This document shows, in pieces, positions 6,101-12,466 of a stretch of 12,501 nucleotides of DNA. The stretch's first letter is position 1, and every line of letters begins with the position of its first letter. A program made the position numbers and the translations under genes. Below the pieces are notes generated by a model that was not told the DNA's origin, did not search any database, and worked only from the letters and a program-made list of their open reading frames with translations. This stretch comes from Oscillospiraceae bacterium (GTDB lineage Bacteria > Bacillota > Clostridia > Oscillospirales > UBA929), in contig JAITQI010000051.1 in assembly GCA_031289065.1 (NCBI GenBank), forward strand, positions 1-12,501, read 5' to 3'.

Positions 6101-6496
6101 TCAGGGGGTTTCGACAACCTCCTTTACATGAGCCTTCAGATACCGCCGGATCGCGTCCAGCGATTCGTCGGACAGGATGTGTTCCACGGCGCAGGCGTCC
6201 TTCTCCGCCACGTCGGGCGGCACCTCGAGCACCTCCACAAGGAACCGCTCCAGGGAATAATGTTTGCCGCAAATACGGCAAGCCATAAGCGCCCCCCGTT
6301 CGGTGAGGCTCAATTCCCGGTACCGCTCCCCTTCCACCAATCCCAGGCCGGACAACACCGACACCGCCCGGTTGGCGGTGGCCTTGCTGACCGAGAGCCG
6401 GGCGGCGATGTCGGTCAGACGGGCGTGGCCCTCCCGGCGGCACAACGCGTGGATGGTCTCCAGATACCCCTCCATGGTCGCGGTGAGTTTTTCCAT
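6101..6496 (-). CDS. DtxR/MntR-family metal-dependent transcriptional repressor
   Basis: 131 residues: an N-terminal winged helix (~5-65, recognition helix SKATANRAVSVLSGLGLV) and a metal-binding dimerisation domain (~70-125). The SH3-like third domain of full DtxR is absent, as in MntR and many clostridial members. Residues correspond to DtxR numbering: Cys102, Glu105 and His106 in DACAVEH (primary site), and His79 and Glu83 in GKHYSLERF (ancillary site). Met8 is in the place of DtxR Met10. MntR has Asp8/Glu99 at these positions, so an iron-type site is more likely than Mn, though this is inference. GGGGAGG precedes ATG 6496. It lies 28 nt after the ECF gene and is cotranscribed with it, so it may regulate that operon. 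Two extra Cys (73, 76) flank the ancillary site. Confidence 0.9.
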   Translation of the reverse strand: MEKLTATMEGYLETIHALCRREGHARLTDIAARLSVSKATANRAVSVLSGLGLVEGERYRELSLTERGALMACRICGKHYSLERFLVEVLEVPPDVAEKDACAVEHILSDESLDAIRRYLKAHVKEVVETP

Positions 6497-6524
6497 AAAA
6501 CGCCTCCCCTTCCGGGCGCGGCCG

Positions 6525-7070
6525 TTACCAGCGCAGCGCTTTTTTCAGCCGAGGGTAAATGAGCAACGCCAACGCGCCGCCGATCACAGCCGCCACCAAC
6601 TGGGGCCAAGAGAACAGAATCGGCAGGGCTTTCAGTTGGGGCGATTCGGCGGGTACAAACACGGGGATGACCAGCAGCAGCACCAGCGCGTACTGCACCG
6701 CAAACTTAAGCAGCGCCCCCGCCGCCACGCCCACCAACTTCTTTTCCCGCAGCAGCCAGACGATCAGAACCAGCGCGAAGTTGCCCAAAGCGATGGTCAC
6801 CACCATGGGCAGCAGGGTTTGGTGCCCCTGCAAAAAGGCGATGATCGGCGCGAGAACCGACACCGCCGCCCCGCTCCACAGCCCCACGTGCCACGCCGCT
6901 AAAACGAGGGTCAGGTTGACCAGGGAGCCGATGATGAGCACCGACAGGTTAAACGGGCCAAAGATTTGCACGGTCGCCAACACGGGGATCAGGGTGCGCA
7001 GGGACTGGAACAGCACGCAAAGGGCCAACATCAGTCCGGTGTACGCGATATATCGAGCTTGGCTTTTCAA
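6525..7070 (-). CDS. ECF transporter S component (substrate-binding membrane subunit), substrate unknown
   Basis: 181 residues with about six hydrophobic segments. It opens with KSQARYIAYTGLMLALCVLF, the usual first helix of S components (Ar.ia..glllAl), and has short basic loops (LREKK, YPRLKKALRW at the end). S components bind a vitamin or metal and dock on a shared EcfT-EcfA module, not encoded here. I choose TTG 7070-7068: AAGGAGG lies 10 nt before it, while the GTG at 7079 is only 1 nt after the same site. The segment GPFNLSVLIIGSLVNLTLVLAAWHVGLWSG is typical of an uncharacterised clostridial S group. Being the first gene of an operon with a DtxR-type repressor suggests a metal or metal-linked cofactor, which is inference. 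Confidence 0.82.
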   Translation of the reverse strand: MKSQARYIAYTGLMLALCVLFQSLRTLIPVLATVQIFGPFNLSVLIIGSLVNLTLVLAAWHVGLWSGAAVSVLAPIIAFLQGHQTLLPMVVTIALGNFALVLIVWLLREKKLVGVAAGALLKFAVQYALVLLLVIPVFVPAESPQLKALPILFSWPQLVAAVIGGALALLIYPRLKKALRW

Positions 7071-7125
7071 TGGAATCACTCCTCCTTTTTGGTACGTCCT
7101 CCAATAGAAACAGAGCGCACCTATG

Positions 7126-7146
7126 TGTGTTAGGAATTATATCACA
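7126..7146. promoter_or_regulatory. imperfect dyad over the -10, candidate repressor operator
   Basis: TGTG at 7126-7129 and CACA at 7143-7146 are symmetric, with a further TA/TA pair inside; 7 of 10 positions pair around centre 7136. It covers the -10 of the ECF-DtxR promoter, a usual place for autorepression by a DtxR-type protein. It does not match the DtxR box closely and could be chance. Confidence 0.3.
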
Positions 7147-7164
7147 GCCCGCTGAAGAGCGCAA
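7136..7164 (-). promoter_or_regulatory. sigma-A-type promoter of the ECF-DtxR operon
   Basis: On the minus strand TTGCGC (7164-7159), a 17-nt spacer and a perfect TATAAT (7141-7136). Transcription would start near 7129, leaving a ~58-nt leader before TTG 7070. In that leader GGUGCGCUC (7121-7113) can pair with GAG-GA-CGUACC (7101-7091) with a 2-nt bulge, just upstream of AAGGAGG. Confidence 0.75.
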
Positions 7165-7426
7165 GACGACCGGGGAAAAAGTTTCAACGTTCTAAACATA
7201 ATTTCTAAAAAAGCGGAAAAACTTGTTACAGCAAGAATTGGGCCCCGCTGAAACCCCCGCCGCAGATGCAATTGTTATGACGGCGGATTCATTCCGCCGC
7301 CGCAGCTTCACGATGCAAAACCCGCGAGAACCCGCGATTTTTCGAGGGACGCCATTGGGATACAAGATTTTGCTTTCATATAAAGAGCAGACGCGGCGCA
7401 AGATAAGCCCGGGGAGCGTGAGTCAC
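7165..7426. other. intergenic region between divergent operons, lower GC than its surroundings
   Basis: No gene is convincing here. It holds a 13-bp-spaced direct repeat of TTCTAAA (7190-7196 and 7203-7209), a GGCGGA/TCCGCC inverted repeat near 7282-7298, two CCCGCGA copies 10 bp apart (from ~7320 and ~7330), and a possible plus-strand promoter (TTGGGA 7355-7360, 18 nt, TATAAA 7379-7384) for the gene at 7427. The frame of that gene stays open back to 7223 but without a ribosome site or coding-like third positions. Confidence 0.5.
7355..7384 (+). promoter_or_regulatory. possible promoter for the 7427 gene
   Basis: TTGGGA (7355-7360), an 18-nt spacer and TATAAA (7379-7384), about 35 nt before the ribosome site of the next gene. 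Two hexamers each differ from consensus, so this is a moderate candidate only. Confidence 0.4.
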
Positions 7427-7948
7427 ATGTGGACGATTGGTGTTTCAGAAAAAGAACCCTATCCCGTGCTTCATACGCTGAAGCGGGCGCTGGAAGCCGA
7501 AGGCGACGGCCGTTTCGGCCCCTTTGGCGGGGCGGATGCCGAAAACACAAGCGGCGGCGGCACGCAAACCGATCTGCTGCTGATTTTGGGCGCGCCGCCC
7601 GACGGCTCTCTCGGGCGGATCACCGTGCTGTCCGGCCGGGAGGCGGCCCGCCGACCCTTGCCCGGCGCCGAGGGCCTCATCACCTACGGCCTGTCCCAAA
7701 AAGACACGCTGACCGTTTCCAGCGCGGTGGACAGGGACTTGGCCCTGGCCCTCCAGCGGGAAATCGTGGACCTCCGAGGCCGCCGCGTGGACCGCCAGGA
7801 ACTGCTGCTCCGCCGCCCGCCCTACCTGGGGCTGGAACAGACCATGGCCTGCGTCGGCGGCCTGCTGGCCCTGGGCATTCCCCCCGAGGACATCCCCGCG
7901 ATCCTCCCCGCCCAGCGCCCCTCCCGGCTGAAAATGTTCGCCCCGTGA
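7427..7948 (+). CDS. unrecognised cytoplasmic protein with faint Mur-ligase-like segments
   Basis: 173 residues from ATG 7427; GGGGAG lies 10 nt upstream and codon third positions become GC-rich from here, so I reject the longer frame from 7223. There is no signal peptide or membrane segment. The N-terminus (MWTIGVSEKEPYPVLHTL) looks like a first strand and helix, followed by a Gly/Ala loop and a DLLLILGAP strand. EGLITYGLSQKDTLTVSSA and LGLEQTMACVGGLLALGIPPEDI recall the ITYG and N-AA.A.alGi..e.i segments of Mur ligase central domains. The nucleotide-binding GTxGKT loop is absent, so it would not be an active ligase. It stands 98 nt before the OB-fold gene in the same direction. Function unknown. 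Confidence 0.72.
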   Translation: MWTIGVSEKEPYPVLHTLKRALEAEGDGRFGPFGGADAENTSGGGTQTDLLLILGAPPDGSLGRITVLSGREAARRPLPGAEGLITYGLSQKDTLTVSSAVDRDLALALQREIVDLRGRRVDRQELLLRRPPYLGLEQTMACVGGLLALGIPPEDIPAILPAQRPSRLKMFAP

Positions 7949-7986
7949 AGGTAAAAATGGGGTTCATGCCCCGCTCATACCCATCC

Positions 7987-8037
7987 CCTGTCCGGCATAT
8001 ACATGCCATTGAGACCCGTTGACACCAAGGACAGGAG
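7987..8037 (+). promoter_or_regulatory. leader structure that can sequester the ribosome-binding site of the OB-fold gene
   Basis: CCTGTCC (7987-7993) is exactly complementary to GGACAGG (8029-8035), and the right arm contains most of the AGGAG (8033-8037) that serves ATG 8047. Directly inside the left arm is a second perfect hairpin, GGCAT-ATAC-ATGCC (7994-8007). Pairing would block initiation, so translational control or autoregulation is possible. Confidence 0.45.
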
Positions 8038-8046
8038 TGGAAACCG

Positions 8047-8697
8047 ATGCAAACCGCCCAAAACCGGGTGTGCCTGCGGGGCCGTGTGGCCGCCGGCCCC
8101 GCCTTCTCCCACACGAGCCACGGCGTGGCCTATCACATGTTTTCCCTGGCCGCCCGGCGTCTGTCCGGCGCTGAGGACGTCGTCCGCGTCCTGGCCTCCG
8201 CCCCGCTGCTGGCCCAGTGCCCCTGCGCGGAGGGTCAAACGGTTGCGGTGGAGGGCAGTCTACGCTCGTTTAACAACAAATCCACCCAGGGCAGCCGCCT
8301 GGTCATCACCGTGCTGGCGCGGACGCTGACGCCCGGAGAGGGCCCGGACGAAAACCAAATTTTCCTGTCGGGGGCGCTGTGCAAACCCCCGGTGTACCGG
8401 GCTACGCCGCTAGGACGGGAGATCTGCGACCTCATCCTGGCCGTCAATCGCTCCTACGGCCGGGCCGACTACCTGCCCTGCATCGTCTGGGGCGCGGGGG
8501 CCCGGCAGTGCGAAGCGTGCGCCGTGGGCAGCCGCCTTGCCCTGGAAGGCCGTCTCCAAAGCCGAGCGTACATAAAGCTCGTGGACGGCGTCCAAACCCA
8601 CCGGGTGGCTTACGAGGTGTCGGTCAGTCAGGTGACAGCGCCCGAACCCGACGAGCCCGCCCCAAAGAATTTCGCGCCGCCCCGCATTTTGTCTTGA
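8047..8697 (+). CDS. single-stranded DNA-binding protein with two tandem OB folds (SSB/PriB-like)
   Basis: 216 residues. The protein falls into two similar halves. The first (~5-95) begins NRVCLRGRVAAGPAFSHTSHGVAYHMFSLAARRLSG and has VAVEGSLRSFNN; the second (~103-195) begins NQIFLSGALCKPPVYRATPLGREICDLILAVNR and has YLPCIVWG and LALEGRLQSRAY. These are the beta1, loop, beta2-3 and GrlqSr.y blocks of SSB OB folds, so each half should be one OB domain binding ssDNA. The acidic tail ends PAPKNFAPPRILS and lacks the usual DDDIPF-type SSB tip. It is a second, group-specific SSB-like protein of clostridia; its exact role in replication or repair is not known. The start follows AGGAG by 9 nt. The TGA lies inside the -35 of the next promoter. 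Confidence 0.78.
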   Translation: MQTAQNRVCLRGRVAAGPAFSHTSHGVAYHMFSLAARRLSGAEDVVRVLASAPLLAQCPCAEGQTVAVEGSLRSFNNKSTQGSRLVITVLARTLTPGEGPDENQIFLSGALCKPPVYRATPLGREICDLILAVNRSYGRADYLPCIVWGAGARQCEACAVGSRLALEGRLQSRAYIKLVDGVQTHRVAYEVSVSQVTAPEPDEPAPKNFAPPRILS

Positions 8698-8722
8698 AAA
8701 AGTCCGGCGAATTGCGTATAAT
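8694..8722 (+). promoter_or_regulatory. sigma-A promoter of the DUF1858 gene
   Basis: TTGAAA (8694-8699), a 17-nt spacer and a consensus TATAAT (8717-8722). The -35 overlaps the TGA stop of the preceding gene (8695-8697). Transcription would start near 8729, ~50 nt before ATG 8779. Confidence 0.85.
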
Positions 8723-8778
8723 AGAAACAGCAAATCACCCAGTTTGATTCTCATCGGAACACAAAGGAGGAATACGCA

Positions 8779-8982
8779 ATGGCGCAAGTGACGAAAGACA
8801 CCATCATTGGTGACGTCCTGCAAATGGACGGGCAGACCGCCCAGTATTTTTTGGAGATCGGTATGCATTGCCTGGGCTGCCCCGCCTCCCGCGGGGAGAC
8901 GGTGGAAGAGGCCTGCATGGTGCACGGCGTCAACCCCGACGACCTGTTGGACAAACTCAACAGCCTTCTCGCCAAGAAATAA
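8779..8982 (+). CDS. DUF1858 domain protein (hybrid-cluster-protein-associated disulfide domain type)
   Basis: 67 residues, the complete domain and nothing else. It starts VTKDTIIGDVLQMDGQTAQYFLEIGMHCLGCPASRGETVEEACMVHG, with the diagnostic CxxC (Cys32/Cys35) after GMH, the ET.EEAC block and a third Cys at 46. The closing helix VNPDDLLDKLNSLLAKK is typical. Such proteins are widespread in anaerobes; the CxxC is thought to be redox-active or metal-binding, and the domain is often found fused to or near hybrid cluster proteins, but its reaction is not known. AAAGGAGG lies just upstream of ATG 8779. Promoter and terminator flank it, so it is a monocistronic, probably well-expressed gene. Confidence 0.92.
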   Translation: MAQVTKDTIIGDVLQMDGQTAQYFLEIGMHCLGCPASRGETVEEACMVHGVNPDDLLDKLNSLLAKK

Positions 8983-8999
8983 CGAAGCGGGATCGTTGC

Positions 9000-9025
9000 A
9001 AAAGGGGGGCGAAAGCCCCTTTTTT
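9000..9025 (+). terminator. rho-independent terminator of the DUF1858 gene
   Basis: GGGGC (9006-9010) pairs with GCCCC (9015-9019) around a GAAA tetraloop, extended by two G-U pairs and A4/T4, followed by a T-run ending at 9025. It lies 17 nt after the stop codon. Confidence 0.9.
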
Positions 9026-9121
9026 GTGTTTGAATCGTCCCAAACGTTGGATCTCTTCTCACAACCGGGAATTTAGGCCTATTTTCTCAATTACAAGAAT
9101 TTTGCGGGAGGTATGCTAGGG

Positions 9122-9802
9122 ATGATCGTGCTTCCGCCTCGGCTGCAAGCCATTGCCGACCTCATCCCAACCGGTGCCCGCGTGGTGGATGTGGGCACCG
9201 ACCATGCCCGCCTGCCCGCCTATCTGGCGCAGCGGGGCCTATCCGCCCGCCTGCTGGCCACCGATCTGCGTCCCGGCCCCTTGGCCCGCGCCCGGCGCAC
9301 ATTGGCCCGCTGCGGCCTGGAAGACGCGGTGACCCTGTGCCTGGCCGACGGACTGCGGGGCCTGCCCCTGGCCGAATACGACACGGTGGTTCTGGCCGGT
9401 CTGGGGGCCGACACCATCGTGGACATCTGCCGCCTCACCGCCCTGCCCGGCCACCTGTCCCTGCTCATGCAACCCATGTCCCACACCGAACGCCTCCGCG
9501 CCTTTTTGGGGCGGGCCGTCGCCGCCGAAGAATTGGTTCGGGAGGGGCGGCGGCTGTACAACATCCTGACCGTCCGCGCTTCGGACATCCCCGCCGCCCC
9601 CGTCTCCCCCGGCGAATGGTATGTCAGCCGCGCCCTGGCCCAAAGCGGTCACTCCCTGCTGCCCGAATACCTCGCCCAGCAAATCGCCCGCCTCACCGCC
9701 GAAACGGAGGGCCTCGCCGCCTCCGCCCGCCCCGCCGACGCCCTGCGCCGCGCCCAAACCACACAGGCCCTGCAACAGCTGCTAACCCTGCGGAGCCTCT
9801 GA
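9122..9802 (+). CDS. trmK: tRNA (adenine22-N1)-methyltransferase, TrmK family
   Basis: 226 residues. TrmK uses S-adenosylmethionine to make m1A22 in the D-loop of tRNAs. It is a Rossmann methyltransferase with a C-terminal helical part. Visible: RLQAIADLIP start helix, VVDVGTDHARLP (21-32, motif I with the family's G(S/T)DHa.LP), LLATDLRPGPL..AR..L (motif II region), LADGLRGLPLAEYDTVVLAGLGADTI (usual AGMGG is here AGLGA), and LLMQPMSHTERLRAFL. The tail (~165-226) is a Glu/Ala-rich helix pair. I start at ATG 9122 because GGGAGG (9106-9111) is 10 nt from it and only 1 nt from the ATG at 9113. The nif3-like gene follows after 27 nt, the same pairing as B. subtilis yqfN-yqfO. Confidence 0.9.
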   Translation: MIVLPPRLQAIADLIPTGARVVDVGTDHARLPAYLAQRGLSARLLATDLRPGPLARARRTLARCGLEDAVTLCLADGLRGLPLAEYDTVVLAGLGADTIVDICRLTALPGHLSLLMQPMSHTERLRAFLGRAVAAEELVREGRRLYNILTVRASDIPAAPVSPGEWYVSRALAQSGHSLLPEYLAQQIARLTAETEGLAASARPADALRRAQTTQALQQLLTLRSL

Positions 9803-9829
9803 CTTCTGAATCCGAAAGGCCGTGTTCTC

Positions 9830-10645
9830 ATGTACACCGTCGCCGACGCTCTGGCCGCCCTGGAAACCCTGGCCCCTACCCGATGGATCGCCCAAGTCTA
9901 CCCCGGCGACAACGTGGGCCTGCTGGTCGGCCGCCGGAACGCCCCCCTCACGGCGGCGCTGGCCGCCCTTGACGTTACTCTGCCGGTGGTCGAGGAGGCC
10001 CTCCGGGTGGGCGCTCAGCTCATCGTGGCCCACCACCCGGTGACCTTCGGCCTGAAATCGGTCACCGACGGCGACGGGACGGGACGCCTCTTCCTGGCCC
10101 TGCTGGAAAACCGGCTGGCCGCCATTTGTATGCACACCAACTACGACGCGGCCCCCGGCGGCGTCAACGACCATCTGGCGCAGGCGGTGGGCCTGACCGA
10201 CGCGGGCGAAATCCTCGGCGCGGCCTTCCGGGATCCCGACGGGCGCGCCTACGGCCTGGGCCGGGTGGGGCAGCTGGCCGCGCCCCTCTCCGCCGCCGAA
10301 CTGGCGCAAACCGTCAAGACGGCGCTGAACGCCCCCGGAGTGCGTTGGGTGGACGGCGGGCGGCCCTGCCGCACGGTGGCGGTGGGCAGCGGCAACTCCA
10401 CCTCCCAGTGGTCGGATGTCCTGCGCCGGGGCTGCGACGCCTTCATCACCGGCGATGTCAAATACCACCTGTTTTTAGAGGCCGCCCAACAGGGCGTGAC
10501 CCTCATCGACGCCGGGCACTTCCCCACCGAACAACTCGCCGTCCCGCCCCTGGCCGCCCATCTGCGCCAAAGCCTCCCCGGCCTGACCGTGCGGCTGTCC
10601 GAAGCCGGGGCGACCCCGGAAAACTGGCTGTCCGCCGACCGTTGA
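9830..10645 (+). CDS. Nif3-like dinuclear metal centre protein
   Basis: 271 residues, the short form without the PII-like insert that brings B. subtilis YqfO to about 370. Family members form toroidal hexamers with two metals per subunit; the function is undetermined (GTP cyclohydrolase I-like and metal-handling roles have been proposed). The metal ligands expected for the family are visible: His68-His69 in VAHHP, Asp106 in HTNYDAAPGG, and His230 and Glu234 in DAGHFPTE, with the conserved ITGDVKYH at 206-213. AWDNVG-type motif of the N-terminus is present as PGDNVGLLVG (25-34). Ribosome site AAAGG is about 12 nt before ATG 9830, somewhat far. Placed between trmK and rqcH, all likely one transcript. 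Confidence 0.93.
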   Translation: MYTVADALAALETLAPTRWIAQVYPGDNVGLLVGRRNAPLTAALAALDVTLPVVEEALRVGAQLIVAHHPVTFGLKSVTDGDGTGRLFLALLENRLAAICMHTNYDAAPGGVNDHLAQAVGLTDAGEILGAAFRDPDGRAYGLGRVGQLAAPLSAAELAQTVKTALNAPGVRWVDGGRPCRTVAVGSGNSTSQWSDVLRRGCDAFITGDVKYHLFLEAAQQGVTLIDAGHFPTEQLAVPPLAAHLRQSLPGLTVRLSEAGATPENWLSADR

Positions 10646-10666
10646 CAACCGAAAGGATGCCTGATC

Positions 10667-12382
10667 ATGCCCCTTGACGCCGTCTGCCTGATGGCCCTGC
10701 GCGGCGAACTGGAACAAGCCCTCTCGGGCGCCCGGGTGGACAAGGTGTACATGCCCGCCCGGGAGGAGGTGCACCTCTCCCTGCGCACCGCCGGGGGGCA
10801 TCGCCGCCTGCTGTTGTCCGCCGGGGGCAACCAGCCCCGGGTGCATCTCACCGAGGCCGCCCGGGAAAACCCCGCCGCCCCGCCCATGTTCTGTATGCTG
10901 CTGCGCAAACACCTCACCGGGGCGCGGCTGGCCGCCATTGAGCAGCCCGCCCTGGAGCGGGCGCTGTCCTTCCGCTTTGACGCCACCGACGAACTGGGGG
11001 AACCCTGCCGCAAAACCCTTGTGTGCGAACTGATAGGCCGCCATTCCAACCTCATCCTGTGCGACCCGGACGAGCGCGTCATCGACTGCGTAAAACGGGT
11101 GGACGCCGAGATGTCGGAGCGCCGCCAGGTGTTGCCCGGCCTGTTTTACCGCCAGCCCCCCACCCAGGAAAAGCAAAACCCGCTGGACACCGGCGAGGAC
11201 GTCTGGCGGGCGCTGTTGGCAAGCGCGTCCCCCGACACCGACTGGGACAGTTGGCTGCTGGCCCGCTTCAACGGCCTTTCCCCTCTGGTCTGCCGGGAGC
11301 TGGCCGCCCGCGCCCGGGACGGCGGCCCGGAAGCCCTGTGGGCGAGCGTATCGGATTGGCGGGCCCGGGTGCGGGCCGGGCAGTTTGAACCCTGGCTGTT
11401 GCTGGACGGGGAAAACCCGGTGGATTTCAGCTACCTGCCCATCACCCAGTACGGCGGCCAATACACCTGCCTTCGGGCCGACAGCTTCTCCCACATGCTG
11501 GACACCTGTTACGCCGAACGCAGCCGCCGGGAACAGCTGAAGGCCCGCGCCCAGGACATGACCCGACTGCTCGCCACCCTGCGCGACCGCGCCCGCCGCA
11601 AGCTGACCCTCCAACAAACCGAACTGGAACAGACAAAGGACAGGGAACGCCTGCGGGAGTACGGAGACATTCTCATGGCCAACCTCCATGCCGTGCCCCG
11701 CGGGGTGGCCTCGGTCACCTTGGAGGATTTTTATCGCGGCGGGCAGGTCGCCGTCGCCCTCAACCCCGCCCTATCCCCCCAGCAAAACGCCGCCCGGTAC
11801 TACAAGGACTGCCAGCGGGCCAAAACCGCCCAGCAGACCCTCCGCGTCCAGCTGGAAAAGGGCGAGACCGAGCTCGCCTATTTGGAAAGCGTCCTGGAAG
11901 CCCTCGCCCGGGCCGCCGACCCCCGGGACGTTCAGGAAATTCGCCAAGAGCTGGCCCAGGAGGGCTACCTCAGAGAGCCCAAGGGCAAGCGCCCCGCCAA
12001 ACCTACACCCTCTGTCCCTCTGCGGTTTGTCAGCTCCACCGGCCAACCCTTCCTGGCCGGCCGCAACAACCGCCAAAACGACCAACTCACCCTCAAACAG
12101 GCCGCCCGGGGCGACCTCTGGCTGCACACCCAAAAAATCCCCGGCGCGCACGTTCTCATCCCCGGCGGTGCCCCCGACGAAACCACGCTCCTCGAGGCCG
12201 CCCGTGTGGCCGCCACCCTGTCCCAGGCCGCTAAGTCCCCCAAAGTCCCGGTGGACTACACCCGCGTCGCCCACGTCAAAAAGCCCCCCGGCGCCAAACC
12301 CGGCATGGTCATCTACGACAACTTCAAAACCCTGCTGGTCGAACCGGACAGCAAACTGCTGGAACGCCTGCGGGCGGAGTAG
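10667..12382 (+). CDS. rqcH: RqcH, NFACT-family ribosome quality control factor (FbpA/Rqc2 homologue)
   Basis: 571 residues, full length. RqcH binds split 50S subunits holding stalled peptidyl-tRNA, recruits tRNA-Ala and adds C-terminal alanine tails that mark the chain for proteolysis. Domains: NFACT-N (1-~165: VDKVYMPAREEVHLSLR, FCMLLRKHLTGARL, LVCELIGRHSNLIL); helix-hairpin-helix (~180-230: WLLARFNGLSPLVCREL); long coiled coils (~285-330 and ~375-435); NFACT-R (~445-560: GQPFLAGRNNRQNDQLTLKQ, DLWLHTQKIPGAHV, VAHVKKPPGAKPGMVIY). The tRNA-contacting Asp97-Arg98 pair of B. subtilis RqcH is Glu97-Arg98 here. GAAAGGA lies about 9 nt before ATG 10667. Older annotations call this a fibronectin-binding protein, which is not its main role. 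Confidence 0.95.
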   Translation: MPLDAVCLMALRGELEQALSGARVDKVYMPAREEVHLSLRTAGGHRRLLLSAGGNQPRVHLTEAARENPAAPPMFCMLLRKHLTGARLAAIEQPALERALSFRFDATDELGEPCRKTLVCELIGRHSNLILCDPDERVIDCVKRVDAEMSERRQVLPGLFYRQPPTQEKQNPLDTGEDVWRALLASASPDTDWDSWLLARFNGLSPLVCRELAARARDGGPEALWASVSDWRARVRAGQFEPWLLLDGENPVDFSYLPITQYGGQYTCLRADSFSHMLDTCYAERSRREQLKARAQDMTRLLATLRDRARRKLTLQQTELEQTKDRERLREYGDILMANLHAVPRGVASVTLEDFYRGGQVAVALNPALSPQQNAARYYKDCQRAKTAQQTLRVQLEKGETELAYLESVLEALARAADPRDVQEIRQELAQEGYLREPKGKRPAKPTPSVPLRFVSSTGQPFLAGRNNRQNDQLTLKQAARGDLWLHTQKIPGAHVLIPGGAPDETTLLEAARVAATLSQAAKSPKVPVDYTRVAHVKKPPGAKPGMVIYDNFKTLLVEPDSKLLERLRAE

Positions 12383-12432
12383 ACAAAGCTGATTTCAGCG
12401 TCCCGGATTTCCCTCGCCTTTTGTGTGTTCAT
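12313..12432 (-). other. possible small ORF or gene fragment with a perfect ribosome-binding site, antisense to the rqcH end
   Basis: On the minus strand AAAGGAGGTG (12449-12440) lies 7 nt before ATG 12432, one of the strongest ribosome sites in the window. The frame reads MNTQKAREIRDAEISFV in the intergenic part, then runs 39 codons in total into the rqcH 3' end before a stop. Only the first ~17 residues lie outside rqcH. It may be a truncated gene start, a tiny peptide, or chance. Confidence 0.3.
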
Positions 12433-12466
12433 TCGTTTTCACCTCCTTTGCGGTGGGTTGCGCATG

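Noticed and set aside
7223..7426. An N-terminal extension of the 7427 gene
   Set aside because: No ribosome site at 7223, lower GC at third positions, and promoter-like sequence within the segment; GGGGAG and ATG 7427 fit better.
8019..8024. TTGACA as a -35 box before the OB-fold gene
   Set aside because: No -10 hexamer lies 16-18 nt downstream; that position is the ribosome site and start codon.
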